This document shows positions 10,040-22,931 of a stretch of 64,000 nt of DNA, piece by piece. Below the pieces are notes generated by a model, which saw only the letters and a list, made by a program, of their open reading frames with translations, had not been told where the DNA came from and did not search any database. Within the stretch, counting starts at the first letter, position 1. Every line of letters starts with the position of its first letter. Made by a program: the position numbers and the translations under genes. This DNA is from Setophaga petechia (lineage: Eukaryota; Chordata; Aves; Passeriformes; Parulidae). The stretch covers positions 1,309,501-1,373,500 of the forward strand of contig JANCRA010000120.1 in the NCBI GenBank assembly GCA_024362935.1, in the 5' to 3' direction.

Positions 10040-11626
10040 CACATTAATACTTGAAAGGAAGGCGTCTTAGACAACTTTCTTTTTCTTGCTGGATAACATT
10101 CTGCAGCCCTCTGTGCAACCTGTACAGTACGATGGAAGTTGTTTAATGAGCAGGAACATTTTCTCCTAGTGAGAGATAGTGAAAAAGCTTTTTGCTTAGA
10201 TGTAGGTTACCACAGGCAGTTACTGCAGTGCACTGCAAAGCTAATAGATGCACAACACTGGGATTGTGTGCCCAGCTTGCAAAGTGATAGGAAACAGTAC
10301 CTTTCCACTCTTCCTGCTTTTTCCATGCACATTACTATTCGAATGGAAAGAATTTTAGACAACTTTCTTTGGCTTCTTGCAAAACACTCTGCACACCTGC
10401 CTGCAATCTCTAGAAGTCGATGGGAGATATTTTCTGAACTGGCTCAGTTTCTCTTTGCAAGACATGGGGAAAAAGCAATTTGCTTAGATATAGGTGAAAA
10501 GAGGCACCTACTACAGTGCACTGCAAGCTAATTGCTGCACAACACGCAGATTGTGTAAGCAGGTTGCAAACTGATAGAAAACAGTACCTCTCCCTTCTCC
10601 TGCCTTTTCTATTCACATTTCTATTTGAATGCAAGGCGTTTTAGACAACTTTCTTTTGCTTCTTGCAAAACACTCTGCACACCTGCCTGCAATCTCTAGA
10701 ACTCGATGGGAGATGTTTTCTGAACTGGCTCAGTTTCTCCTTGCGAGACATGGGGAAAAAGCAATTTGCTTAGATGCAGGTGAAAAGAGGCACCTACTAG
10801 AGTGCACTGAAAAACTAATTGCTGCACAACTCTGGGATTGTCTAAGCAGCTTACAAACAGATAGAAAACAGCACCTTTCCACTCTCCTGCCTTTTCCATT
10901 CGCATTACTATTCGAATGGCAGCAGTTTTGGACAACTTTCTTTTGCTTCTTGCAAAACACTCTGCACACCTCCGTGCAACTTCTAGAAAAAATGAGAGTT
11001 GTTTTCTGAACTGGTACAGTTTCTCCTGAAGAGATATAATGCAAACGCTATTGGCTTAGATGTAGTAACAATAGGCAATTATTACAGTGCACTGCAAAGT
11101 CAATCGTAGTAGAACACTGGGATTGTGTGTCCAGCTTGCAAACTGGTAGAAAACAGTACCGATCCGCTCTCCTGCATTTTCCCTTTCCAGGAACATTCGA
11201 ATTGATGGCTTTTTTGGACAAGTTACTTTTTCTTGTTGCAAAACACGCTGCAGAGCTGCCTGCAACCTCTAGAGCACGATGGGAGGTTTTTTGTGAACAG
11301 ACACAGTTTCTCCTGGCGAGACATAATGAAAAAGCTTTTTGCTAAGGTGTAGCCGGCAGGAGACGCTAAAGACCAGGAGACGGAGCACTGTGCCTTTAAG
11401 CGCCGCTTCCGGGTGTCTCTCGGCCGTAGCTGTTCTCCGGAGCACGCCGCGATCGGCGTAACGACACCAGATTCTTCGCGCCAAGAAGCGTCTTCTCCTT
11501 CTCCGGGAAACAGAGACTGCGGCAGCTTCTGAACGGCGAACTAGGAAGCGGCACAAAACTGGGATTGGGTAAGCAGCTTTCAAAGTGATAGAAAACAGTA
11601 CTTTCCCACTCTTTTGCCTTTCCCTT
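10040..11626 (+). repeat. Divergent block 2 (D1-D5, CpG insert)
   Basis: Full-length left-subfamily block; it begins a 6,446-bp higher-order repeat. Units start at 10040, 10328, 10614, 10901 and 11188. Compared with block 1, D3 reads gattgtctaagc instead of gattgtgtaagc, a change shared with block 3. Confidence 0.95.
11368..11548 (+). promoter_or_regulatory. CpG-rich insert, candidate promoter (copy 2)
   Basis: I see no difference from copy 1. The ETS-like core is at 11406-11412, the hairpin at 11445-11458, the E2F-like site at 11475-11482, and the donor-like GT at 11569-11570. The first TTACAG acceptor-like motif downstream ends at 12253. Confidence 0.5.
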
Positions 11627-14600
11627 CACATTAATACTTGAAAGGAAGGCGTCTTAGACAACTTTCTTTTACATTTTGCAAAACACACTGCAGTCCTCTG
11701 TGCAACTTCTAGAGCACGATACGAGATGTTTAGTGAGCAGGAAGGTTTTCTCCTTGCGAGACAGAGTGAAAAAGCTATTTGGTCAGATGTAGGTATCAAG
11801 AAACACTTACTGCCGTGCACTGACAAGCTAATTGCTACACAGCACTGCGATTGTGTTAGCAGCCTGCAAAGTGCTAGAAAACAGTACTTTCCCACTCTCT
11901 TGCCTTTCCCTTCACATTAATACTTGAAAAGAAGGCATCTTAGACAACTTTCTTTTTCTTGTGTCAAAAAACTCTGCAGCCTTCTCTGCAACATCTACAT
12001 CACGATGGAATTTGTTTAGTGAGCAGGAAGGTTTTCTCCTTGCGGGACATAGTGAAAAAGCTTTTGGCTTAGATGTTGGTGACAAGAAACACTTACTGCA
12101 GTGCACTGAACAGCTAACTGCTACACAGCACTAGGACTGTGTTAGCAGCTTGCAAAGTGCTAGAAAACAGTACTTTCCCACTCTCTTGCCTTTCCCTTCA
12201 CATTAATACTTGAAAGGAAGGCGTCTTAGACAACTTTCTTTTTCTTGTTACAGAACACACTGCAGCCTTCTGTGCAACTTCTAGAACACGATAGGAGATG
12301 TTTAGTGAGCAAGAAGGTTTTCTCCTTGCGAGACATAGTGAAAAAGCTATTTGCTTAGATGTAGGTGACAAGAAACACTTACTGCAGTGCACTGAAAAGC
12401 TAACTGCTACACAGCACTGCGATTGTGTTAGCAGCCTGCAAAGTGCTAGAAAACAGTACTTTCCCACTCTCTTGCCTTTCCCTTCACATTAATACTTGAA
12501 AGGAAGGCATCTTAGACAACTTTCTTTTTCTTGTGTCAAAAAACTCTGCAGCCCTCTCTGCAACATCTACAACACGATGGAAGTTGCTAAGTGAGCAGGA
12601 AGGTTTTCTCCTTGCGAAACATAGTGAAAAAGCTATTTGCTTAGATGTAGGTGACAAGAAACACTTACTGCAGTGCACTGAAAAGCTAACTGCTACACAG
12701 CACTGCGATTGTGTTAGCAGCCTGCAAAGTGCTAGAAAACAGTACTTTCCCACTCTCTTGCCTTTCCCTTCACATTAATACTTGAAAGGAAGGCATCTTA
12801 GACAACTTTCTTTTTCTTGTGTCAAAAAACTCTGCAGCCCTCTCTGCAACATCTACAACACGATGGAAGTTGCTAAGTGAGCAGGAAGGTTTTCTCCTTG
12901 CGAAACATAGTGAAAAAGCTATTTGCTTAGATGTAGGTGACAAGAAACACTTACTGCAGTGCACTGAAAAGCTAACTGCTACACAGCACTGCGATTGTGT
13001 TAGCAGCCTGCAAAGTGCTAGAAAACAGTACTTTCCCACTCTCTTGCCTTTCCCTTCACATTAATACTTGAAAGGAAGGCATCTCAGACAACTTTCTTTT
13101 TCTTGTGTCAAAAAACTCTGCAGCCCTCTCTGCAACATCTACAACACGATGAAAGTTGTTTAGTGAGCAGGAAGGTTTTCTCCTTGCGGGACATAGTGAA
13201 AAAGCTATTTGCTCAGATGTAGGTATCAAGAAACACTTACTGCAGTGCACTGAACAGCTAATTGCTACACAGAACTGGGATTGTGTTAGCAGCTTGCAAA
13301 GTGCTAGAAAACAGTACTTTCCCACTCTCTTGCCTTTCCCTTCACATTAATACTTGAAAGGAAGGCGTCTTAGACAACTTTCTTTTACATTTTGCAAAAC
13401 ACACTGCAGCCCTCTGTGCAACTTCTACAACACGATGGAAGTTGTTTAGTGAGCAGCAACGTTTTCCCCTTGCGAGACAAAGTGAAAAAGCTATTTGCTC
13501 AGATGTAGGTGACAAGAAACACTTACTGCAGTGCAGTGACAAGTTAATTGGTACACAGCACTGGGATTGTGTTAGCAGCTCTCAAAGTGCTAGAAAACAG
13601 TACTTTCCCACTCTCTTGCCTTTCCCTTCACATTAATACTTGAAAGGAAGGCGTCTTAGACAACTTTCTTTTACATTTTGCAAAACACACTGCAGCCCTC
13701 TGTGCAACTTCTAGAACACGATAGGAAATGTTTAGTGAGCAAGAAGGTTTTCTCCTTGCGAGATATAGTGAAAAAGCATTTGCTTAGATATAGGTGACAA
13801 GAAACCCTTACTCCAGTGCAGTGACAAGTTAATTGGTACACAGCACTGGGATTGTGTTAGCAGCCTGCAAAGTGCTAGAAAACAGTACTTTCCCACTCTC
13901 TTGCCTTTCCCTTCACATTAATACTTGAAAGGAAGGCGTCTTAGACAACTTTCTTTTTCTTGTGTCAAAAATCTCTGCAGCCCTCTCTGCAACATCTACA
14001 ACACGATGGAAGTTGTTTAGTGCGCAGGAAGGTTTTCTCCTTGCGAGACATTGTGAAAAAGCTATTTGCTTAGATGTAGGTGACAAGAAACACTTACTGC
14101 AGTGCACTGAACAGCTAATTGCTACACAGCACTGGGATTGTGTTAGCAGCTCTCAAAGTGCTAGAAAACAGTACTTTCCCACTCTCTTGCCTTTCCCTTC
14201 ACATTAATACTTGAAAGGAAGGCGTCTTAGACAACTTTCTTTTACATTTTGCAAAACACACTGCAGCCCTCTGTGCAACTTCTACAACACGATGGAAGTT
14301 GTTTAGTGAGCAGCAATGTTTTCCCCTTGCAAGACAAAGTGAAAAAGCTATTTGCTCAGATGTAGGTGACAAGAAACACTTACTGCAGTGCAGTGACAAG
14401 TTAATTGGTACACAGCACTGGGATTGTTTTAGCAGCTCTCAAAGTGCTAGAAAACAGTACTTTCCCACTCTCTTGCCTTTCCCTTCACATTAATACTTGA
14501 AAGGAAGGCATCTTAGACAACTTTCTTTTTCTTGTTACAGAACACACAGCAGCCCTCTGTTCAACTTTTAGAACACGATAGGAGAATTTTAGTGAGCAAG

Positions 14601-16485
14601 AAGGTGTTCTCCTTGGGAGACATAGTGAAAAAGCTATTTGCTTAGATGTAGGTGACAAGAAACACTTACTGCAGTGCACTGAAAAGCTAACTGCTACACA
14701 GGACTGCGATTGTGTTAGCAGCCTGCAAAGTGCTAGAAAACAGTACCTTCCCACTCTCTTGCCTTTCCCTTCACATTAATACTTGAAAGGAAGGCATCTT
14801 AGACAACTTTCTTTTTCTTGTGTCAAAAAACTCTGCAGCCCTCTCTGCATTATCTACAACACGATGGAAGTTGTTTAGTGAGCAGGAAGGTTTTCTCCTT
14901 GCGGGACATAGTGAAAAAGCTATTTGCTTAGATGTAGGTGACAAGAAACACTTACTGCCGTGCACTGAACAGCTAATCGCTACACAGAACTGGGATTGTG
15001 TTAGCAGCTTGCAAAGTGCTAGAAAACAGTACTTTCCCACTCTCTTGTCTTTCCCTTCACATTAATACTTGAAAGGAAGGCATCTTAGACAACTTTCTTT
15101 TTCTTGTGTCAAAAAACTCTGCAGCCCTCTCTGCAACATCTACAACACGATGGAAGTTGTTTAGTGAGCAGGAAGGTTTTTTCCTTGCGAGACATAGTGA
15201 AAAAGCTTTTTCCTTAGATGTAGGTAAAAAGAAACACTTACTGCAGTGCACTGAACAGCTAACTGCTACACAGCACTAGGACTGTGTTAGCAGTTTGCAA
15301 AGTGCTAGAAAACAGTACTTTCCCACTCTCTTGCCTTTCCCTTCACATTAATAGTTGAAAGGAAGGCGTCTTAGACAACTTTCTTTTACATTTTGCAAAA
15401 CACACTGCAGCCCTCTGTGCAACTTCTACAACACGATGGAAGTTGTTTAGTGAGCAGCAACGTTTTCCCCTTGCGAGCAAAGTGAAAAAGCTATTTGCTC
15501 AGATGTAGGTATCAAGAAACACTTACTGCCGTGCACTGACAAGCTAATTGCTACACAGCACTGCGATTGTGTTAGCAGCTTGCAAAGTGCTAGAAAACAG
15601 TACTTTCCCACTCTCTTGCCTTTCCCTACACATTAATACTTGAAAGGAAGGCGTCTTAGACAACTTTCTTTTTCTTGTTACAGAACACACTGCAGCCCTC
15701 TGTGCAACTTCTAGAACACGATAGGAGATGTTTAGTGAGCAGGGAGGTTTTCTCCTTGCGAGACATAGTGAAAAAGCTATTTGCTTAGATGTCGGTGACA
15801 AGAAACACTTACTGCAGTGGACTGAAAAGCTTACTGCTACACAACACTGCGATTGTGTTAGCAGCCTGCAAAGTGCTAGAAAACAGTACTTTCCCACTCT
15901 CTTGCCTTTCCCTTCACATTAATACTTGAAAGGAAGGCATCTTAGACAACTTTCTTTTTCTTGTGTCAAAAAACTCTGCAGCCCTCTGTGCAACATCTAC
16001 AACACGATGGAAGTTGTTTAGTGAGCAGGAAGGTTTTCTCCTTGCGAGACATAGTGAAAAAGCTATTTGCTTAGATGTAGGTGACAAGAAACACTTACTG
16101 CAGTGCACTGAACAGCTAATTGCTACACAGAACTGGGATTGTGTTAGCAGCTTGCAAAGTGCTAGAAAACAGTACCTTCCCACTCTCTTGCCTTTCCCTT
16201 CACATTAATACTTGAAAGGAAGGCGTCTTAGACAACTTTCTTTTTCTTGTTACAGAACACACTGCAGCCCTCTGTGCAACTTCTAGAACACGATAGGAAA
16301 TGTTTAGTGGGCAGGAAGGTTTTCTCCTTGCGAGACATAGTGAAAAAGCATTTGCTTAGATATAGGTGACAAGAAACCCTTACTCCAGTGCAGTGACAAG
16401 TTAATTGGTACACAGCACTGGGATTGTGTTAGCAGCCTGCAAAGTGCTAGAAAACAGTACTTTCCCACTCTCTTGCCTTTCCCTT
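11627..16485 (+). repeat. R-monomer array 2 (17 monomers)
   Basis: Monomers start at 11627, 11913, 12199, 12485, 12771, 13057, 13343, 13629, 13914, 14200, 14486, 14772, 15058, 15344, 15629, 15915 and 16201. Units 12485 and 12771 appear identical to each other, a recent single-monomer duplication. The array matches array 3 base for base apart from scattered substitutions, for example cagtttgc near 15292 and aatagttg near 15353. Confidence 0.95.
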
Positions 16486-18072
16486 CACATTAATACTTGA
16501 AAGGAAGGCGTCTTAGACAACTTTCTTTTTCTTGCTGGATAACATTCTGCAGCCCTCTGTGCAACCTGTACAGTACGATGGAAGTTGTTTAATGAGCAGG
16601 AACATTTTCTCCTAGTGAGAGATAGTGAAAAAGCTTTTTGCTTAGATGTAGGTTACCACAGGCAGTTACTGCAGTGCACTGCAAAGCTAATAGATGCACA
16701 ACACTGGGATTGTGTGCCCAGCTTGCAAAGTGATAGGAAACAGTACCTTTCCACTCTTCCTGCTTTTTCCATGCACATTACTATTCGAATGGAAAGAATT
16801 TTAGACAACTTTCTTTGGCTTCTTGCAAAACACTCTGCACACCTGCCTGCAATCTCTAGAAGTCGATGGGAGATATTTTCTGAACTGGCTCAGTTTCTCT
16901 TTGCAAGACATGGGGAAAAAGCAATTTGCTTAGATATAGGTGAAAAGAGGCACCTACTACAGTGCACTGCAAGCTAATTGCTGCACAACACGCAGATTGT
17001 GTAAGCAGGTTGCAAACTGATAGAAAACAGTACCTCTCCCTTCTCCTGCCTTTTCTATTCACATTTCTATTTGAATGCAAGGCGTTTTAGACAACTTTCT
17101 TTTGCTTCTTGCAAAACACTCTGCACACCTGCCTGCAATCTCTAGAACTCGATGGGAGATGTTTTCTGAACTGGCTCAGTTTCTCCTTGCGAGACATGGG
17201 GAAAAAGCAATTTGCTTAGATGCAGGTGAAAAGAGGCACCTACTAGAGTGCACTGAAAAACTAATTGCTGCACAACTCTGGGATTGTCTAAGCAGCTTAC
17301 AAACAGATAGAAAACAGCACCTTTCCACTCTCCTGCCTTTTCCATTCGCATTACTATTCGAATGGCAGCAGTTTTGGACAACTTTCTTTTGCTTCTTGCA
17401 AAACACTCTGCACACCTCCGTGCAACTTCTAGAAAAAATGAGAGTTGTTTTCTGAACTGGTACAGTTTCTCCTGAAGAGATATAATGCAAACGCTATTGG
17501 CTTAGATGTAGTAACAATAGGCAATTATTACAGTGCACTGCAAAGTCAATCGTAGTAGAACACTGGGATTGTGTGTCCAGCTTGCAAACTGGTAGAAAAC
17601 AGTACCGATCCGCTCTCCTGCATTTTCCCTTTCCAGGAACATTCGAATTGATGGCTTTTTTGGACAAGTTACTTTTTCTTGTTGCAAAACACGCTGCAGA
17701 GCTGCCTGCAACCTCTAGAGCACGATGGGAGGTTTTTTGTGAACAGACACAGTTTCTCCTGGCGAGACATAATGAAAAAGCTTTTTGCTAAGGTGTAGCC
17801 GGCAGGAGACGCTAAAGACCAGGAGACGGAGCACTGTGCCTTTAAGCGCCGCTTCCGGGTGTCTCTCGGCCGTAGCTGTTCTCCGGAGCACGCCGCGATC
17901 GGCGTAACGACACCAGATTCTTCGCGCCAAGAAGCGTCTTCTCCTTCTCCGGGAAACAGAGACTGCGGCAGCTTCTGAACGGCGAACTAGGAAGCGGCAC
18001 AAAACTGGGATTGGGTAAGCAGCTTTCAAAGTGATAGAAAACAGTACTTTCCCACTCTTTTGCCTTTCCCTT
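16486..18072 (+). repeat. Divergent block 3 (D1-D5, CpG insert)
   Basis: Full-length left-subfamily block, essentially identical to block 2 and sharing its gattgtctaagc variant. It begins the second 6,446-bp higher-order repeat. Units start at 16486, 16774, 17060, 17347 and 17634. Confidence 0.95.
17814..17994 (+). promoter_or_regulatory. CpG-rich insert, candidate promoter (copy 3)
   Basis: Same sequence as copy 1 by reading. ETS-like core at 17852-17858, hairpin at 17891-17904, E2F-like site at 17921-17928, donor-like GT at 18015-18016. The nearest downstream TTACAG ends at 18699. Confidence 0.5.
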
Positions 18073-21000
18073 CACATTAATACTTGAAAGGAAGGCGTCT
18101 TAGACAACTTTCTTTTACATTTTGCAAAACACACTGCAGTCCTCTGTGCAACTTCTAGAGCACGATACGAGATGTTTAGTGAGCAGGAAGGTTTTCTCCT
18201 TGCGAGACAGAGTGAAAAAGCTATTTGGTCAGATGTAGGTATCAAGAAACACTTACTGCCGTGCACTGACAAGCTAATTGCTACACAGCACTGCGATTGT
18301 GTTAGCAGCCTGCAAAGTGCTAGAAAACAGTACTTTCCCACTCTCTTGCCTTTCCCTTCACATTAATACTTGAAAAGAAGGCATCTTAGACAACTTTCTT
18401 TTTCTTGTGTCAAAAAACTCTGCAGCCTTCTCTGCAACATCTACATCACGATGGAATTTGTTTAGTGAGCAGGAAGGTTTTCTCCTTGCGGGACATAGTG
18501 AAAAAGCTTTTGGCTTAGATGTTGGTGACAAGAAACACTTACTGCAGTGCACTGAACAGCTAACTGCTACACAGCACTAGGACTGTGTTAGCAGCTTGCA
18601 AAGTGCTAGAAAACAGTACTTTCCCACTCTCTTGCCTTTCCCTTCACATTAATACTTGAAAGGAAGGCGTCTTAGACAACTTTCTTTTTCTTGTTACAGA
18701 ACACACTGCAGCCTTCTGTGCAACTTCTAGAACACGATAGGAGATGTTTAGTGAGCAAGAAGGTTTTCTCCTTGCGAGACATAGTGAAAAAGCTATTTGC
18801 TTAGATGTAGGTGACAAGAAACACTTACTGCAGTGCACTGAAAAGCTAACTGCTACACAGCACTGCGATTGTGTTAGCAGCCTGCAAAGTGCTAGAAAAC
18901 AGTACTTTCCCACTCTCTTGCCTTTCCCTTCACATTAATACTTGAAAGGAAGGCATCTTAGACAACTTTCTTTTTCTTGTGTCAAAAAACTCTGCAGCCC
19001 TCTCTGCAACATCTACAACACGATGGAAGTTGCTAAGTGAGCAGGAAGGTTTTCTCCTTGCGAAACATAGTGAAAAAGCTATTTGCTTAGATGTAGGTGA
19101 CAAGAAACACTTACTGCAGTGCACTGAAAAGCTAACTGCTACACAGCACTGCGATTGTGTTAGCAGCCTGCAAAGTGCTAGAAAACAGTACTTTCCCACT
19201 CTCTTGCCTTTCCCTTCACATTAATACTTGAAAGGAAGGCATCTTAGACAACTTTCTTTTTCTTGTGTCAAAAAACTCTGCAGCCCTCTCTGCAACATCT
19301 ACAACACGATGGAAGTTGCTAAGTGAGCAGGAAGGTTTTCTCCTTGCGAAACATAGTGAAAAAGCTATTTGCTTAGATGTAGGTGACAAGAAACACTTAC
19401 TGCAGTGCACTGAAAAGCTAACTGCTACACAGCACTGCGATTGTGTTAGCAGCCTGCAAAGTGCTAGAAAACAGTACTTTCCCACTCTCTTGCCTTTCCC
19501 TTCACATTAATACTTGAAAGGAAGGCATCTCAGACAACTTTCTTTTTCTTGTGTCAAAAAACTCTGCAGCCCTCTCTGCAACATCTACAACACGATGAAA
19601 GTTGTTTAGTGAGCAGGAAGGTTTTCTCCTTGCGGGACATAGTGAAAAAGCTATTTGCTCAGATGTAGGTATCAAGAAACACTTACTGCAGTGCACTGAA
19701 CAGCTAATTGCTACACAGAACTGGGATTGTGTTAGCAGCTTGCAAAGTGCTAGAAAACAGTACTTTCCCACTCTCTTGCCTTTCCCTTCACATTAATACT
19801 TGAAAGGAAGGCGTCTTAGACAACTTTCTTTTACATTTTGCAAAACACACTGCAGCCCTCTGTGCAACTTCTACAACACGATGGAAGTTGTTTAGTGAGC
19901 AGCAACGTTTTCCCCTTGCGAGACAAAGTGAAAAAGCTATTTGCTCAGATGTAGGTGACAAGAAACACTTACTGCAGTGCAGTGACAAGTTAATTGGTAC
20001 ACAGCACTGGGATTGTGTTAGCAGCTCTCAAAGTGCTAGAAAACAGTACTTTCCCACTCTCTTGCCTTTCCCTTCACATTAATACTTGAAAGGAAGGCGT
20101 CTTAGACAACTTTCTTTTACATTTTGCAAAACACACTGCAGCCCTCTGTGCAACTTCTAGAACACGATAGGAAATGTTTAGTGAGCAAGAAGGTTTTCTC
20201 CTTGCGAGATATAGTGAAAAAGCATTTGCTTAGATATAGGTGACAAGAAACCCTTACTCCAGTGCAGTGACAAGTTAATTGGTACACAGCACTGGGATTG
20301 TGTTAGCAGCCTGCAAAGTGCTAGAAAACAGTACTTTCCCACTCTCTTGCCTTTCCCTTCACATTAATACTTGAAAGGAAGGCGTCTTAGACAACTTTCT
20401 TTTTCTTGTGTCAAAAATCTCTGCAGCCCTCTCTGCAACATCTACAACACGATGGAAGTTGTTTAGTGCGCAGGAAGGTTTTCTCCTTGCGAGACATTGT
20501 GAAAAAGCTATTTGCTTAGATGTAGGTGACAAGAAACACTTACTGCAGTGCACTGAACAGCTAATTGCTACACAGCACTGGGATTGTGTTAGCAGCTTGC
20601 AAAGTGCTAGAAAACAGTACTTTCCCACTCTCTTGCCTTTCCCTTCACATTAATACTTGAAAGGAAGGCGTCTTAGACAACTTTCTTTTACATTTTGCAA
20701 AACACACTGCAGCCCTCTGTGCAACTTCTACAACACGATGGAAGTTGTTTAGTGAGCAGCAATGTTTTCCCCTTGCAAGACAAAGTGAAAAAGCTATTTG
20801 CTCAGATGTAGGTGACAAGAAACACTTACTGCAGTGCAGTGACAAGTTAATTGGTACACAGCACTGGGATTGTTTTAGCAGCTCTCAAAGTGCTAGAAAA
20901 CAGTACTTTCCCACTCTCTTGCCTTTCCCTTCACATTAATACTTGAAAGGAAGGCATCTTAGACAACTTTCTTTTTCTTGTTACAGAACACACAGCAGCC

Positions 21001-22931
21001 CTCTGTTCAACTTTTAGAACACGATAGGAGAATTTTAGTGAGCAAGAAGGTGTTCTCCTTGGGAGACATAGTGAAAAAGCTATTTGCTTAGATGTAGGTG
21101 ACAAGAAACACTTACTGCAGTGCACTGAAAAGCTAACTGCTACACAGGACTGCGATTGTGTTAGCAGCCTGCAAAGTGCTAGAAAACAGTACCTTCCCAC
21201 TCTCTTGCCTTTCCCTTCACATTAATACTTGAAAGGAAGGCATCTTAGACAACTTTCTTTTTCTTGTGTCAAAAAACTCTGCAGCCCTCTCTGCATTATC
21301 TACAACACGATGGAAGTTGTTTAGTGAGCAGGAAGGTTTTCTCCTTGCGGGACATAGTGAAAAAGGTATTTGCTTAGATGTAGGTGACAAGAAACACTTA
21401 CTGCCGTGCACTGAACAGCTAATTGCTACACAGAACTGGGATTGTGTTAGCAGCTTGCAAAGTGCTAGAAAACAGTACTTTCCCACTCTCTTGTCTTTCC
21501 CTTCACATTAATACTTGAAAGGAAGGCATCTTAGACAACTTTCTTTTTCTTGTGTCAAAAAACTCTGCAGCCCTCTCTGCAACATCTACAACACGATGGA
21601 AGTTGTTTAGTGAGCAGGAAGGTTTTTTCCTTGCGAGACATAGTGAAAAAGCTTTTTCCTTAGATGTAGGTAAAAAGAAACACTTACTGCAGTGCACTGA
21701 ACAGCTAACTGCTACACAGCACTAGGACTGTGTTAGCAGCTTGCAAAGTGCTAGAAAACAGTACTTTCCCACTCTCTTGCCTTTCCCTTCACATTAATAC
21801 TTGAAAGGAAGGCGTCTTAGACAACTTTCTTTTACATTTTGCAAAACACACTGCAGCCCTCTGTGCAACTTCTACAACACGATGGAAGTTGTTTAGTGAG
21901 CAGCAACGTTTTCCCCTTGCGAGCAAAGTGAAAAAGCTATTTGCTCAGATGTAGGTATCAAGAAACACTTACTGCCGTGCACTGACAAGCTAATTGCTAC
22001 ACAGCACTGCGATTGTGTTAGCAGCTTGCAAAGTGCTAGAAAACAGTACTTTCCCACTCTCTTGCCTTTCCCTACACATTAATACTTGAAAGGAAGGCGT
22101 CTTAGACAACTTTCTTTTTCTTGTTACAGAACACACTGCAGCCCTCTGTGCAACTTCTAGAACACGATAGGAGATGTTTAGTGAGCAGGAAGGTTTTCTC
22201 CTTGCGAGACATAGTGAAAAAGCTATTTGCTTAGATGTCGGTGACAAGAAACACTTACTGCAGTGGACTGAAAAGCTTACTGCTACACAACACTGCGATT
22301 GTGTTAGCAGCCTGCAAAGTGCTAGAAAACAGTACTTTCCCACTCTCTTGCCTTTCCCTTCACATTAATACTTGAAAGGAAGGCATCTTAGACAACTTTC
22401 TTTTTCTTGTGTCAAAAAACTCTGCAGCCCTCTGTGCAACATCTACAACACGATGGAAGTTGTTTAGTGAGCAGGAAGGTTTTCTCCTTGCGAGACATAG
22501 TGAAAAAGCTATTTGCTTAGATGTAGGTGACAAGAAACACTTACTGCAGTGCACTGAACAGTTAATTGCTACACAGAACTGGGATTGTGTTAGCAGCTTG
22601 CAAAGTGCTAGAAAACAGTACCTTCCCACTCTCTTGCCTTTCCCTTCACATTAATACTTGAAAGGAAGGCGTCTTAGACAACTTTCTTTTTCTTGTTACA
22701 GAACACACTGCAGCCCTCTGTGCAACTTCTAGAACACGATAGGAAATGTTTAGTGGGCAGGAAGGTTTTCTCCTTGCGAGACATAGTGAAAAAGCATTTG
22801 CTTAGATATAGGTGACAAGAAACCCTTACTCCAGTGCAGTGACAAGTTAATTGGTACACAGCACTGGGATTGTGTTAGCAGCCTGCAAAGTGCTAGAAAA
22901 CAGTACTTTCCCACTCTCTTGCCTTTCCCTT
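18073..22931 (+). repeat. R-monomer array 3 (17 monomers)
   Basis: Monomers start at 18073, 18359, 18645, 18931, 19217, 19503, 19789, 20075, 20360, 20646, 20932, 21218, 21504, 21790, 22075, 22361 and 22647. Same length and order as array 2, including the identical pair 18931/19217. Private changes include gaaaaaggtatttg near 21362, which recurs later at 35111, 52727 and 61617. Confidence 0.95.
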
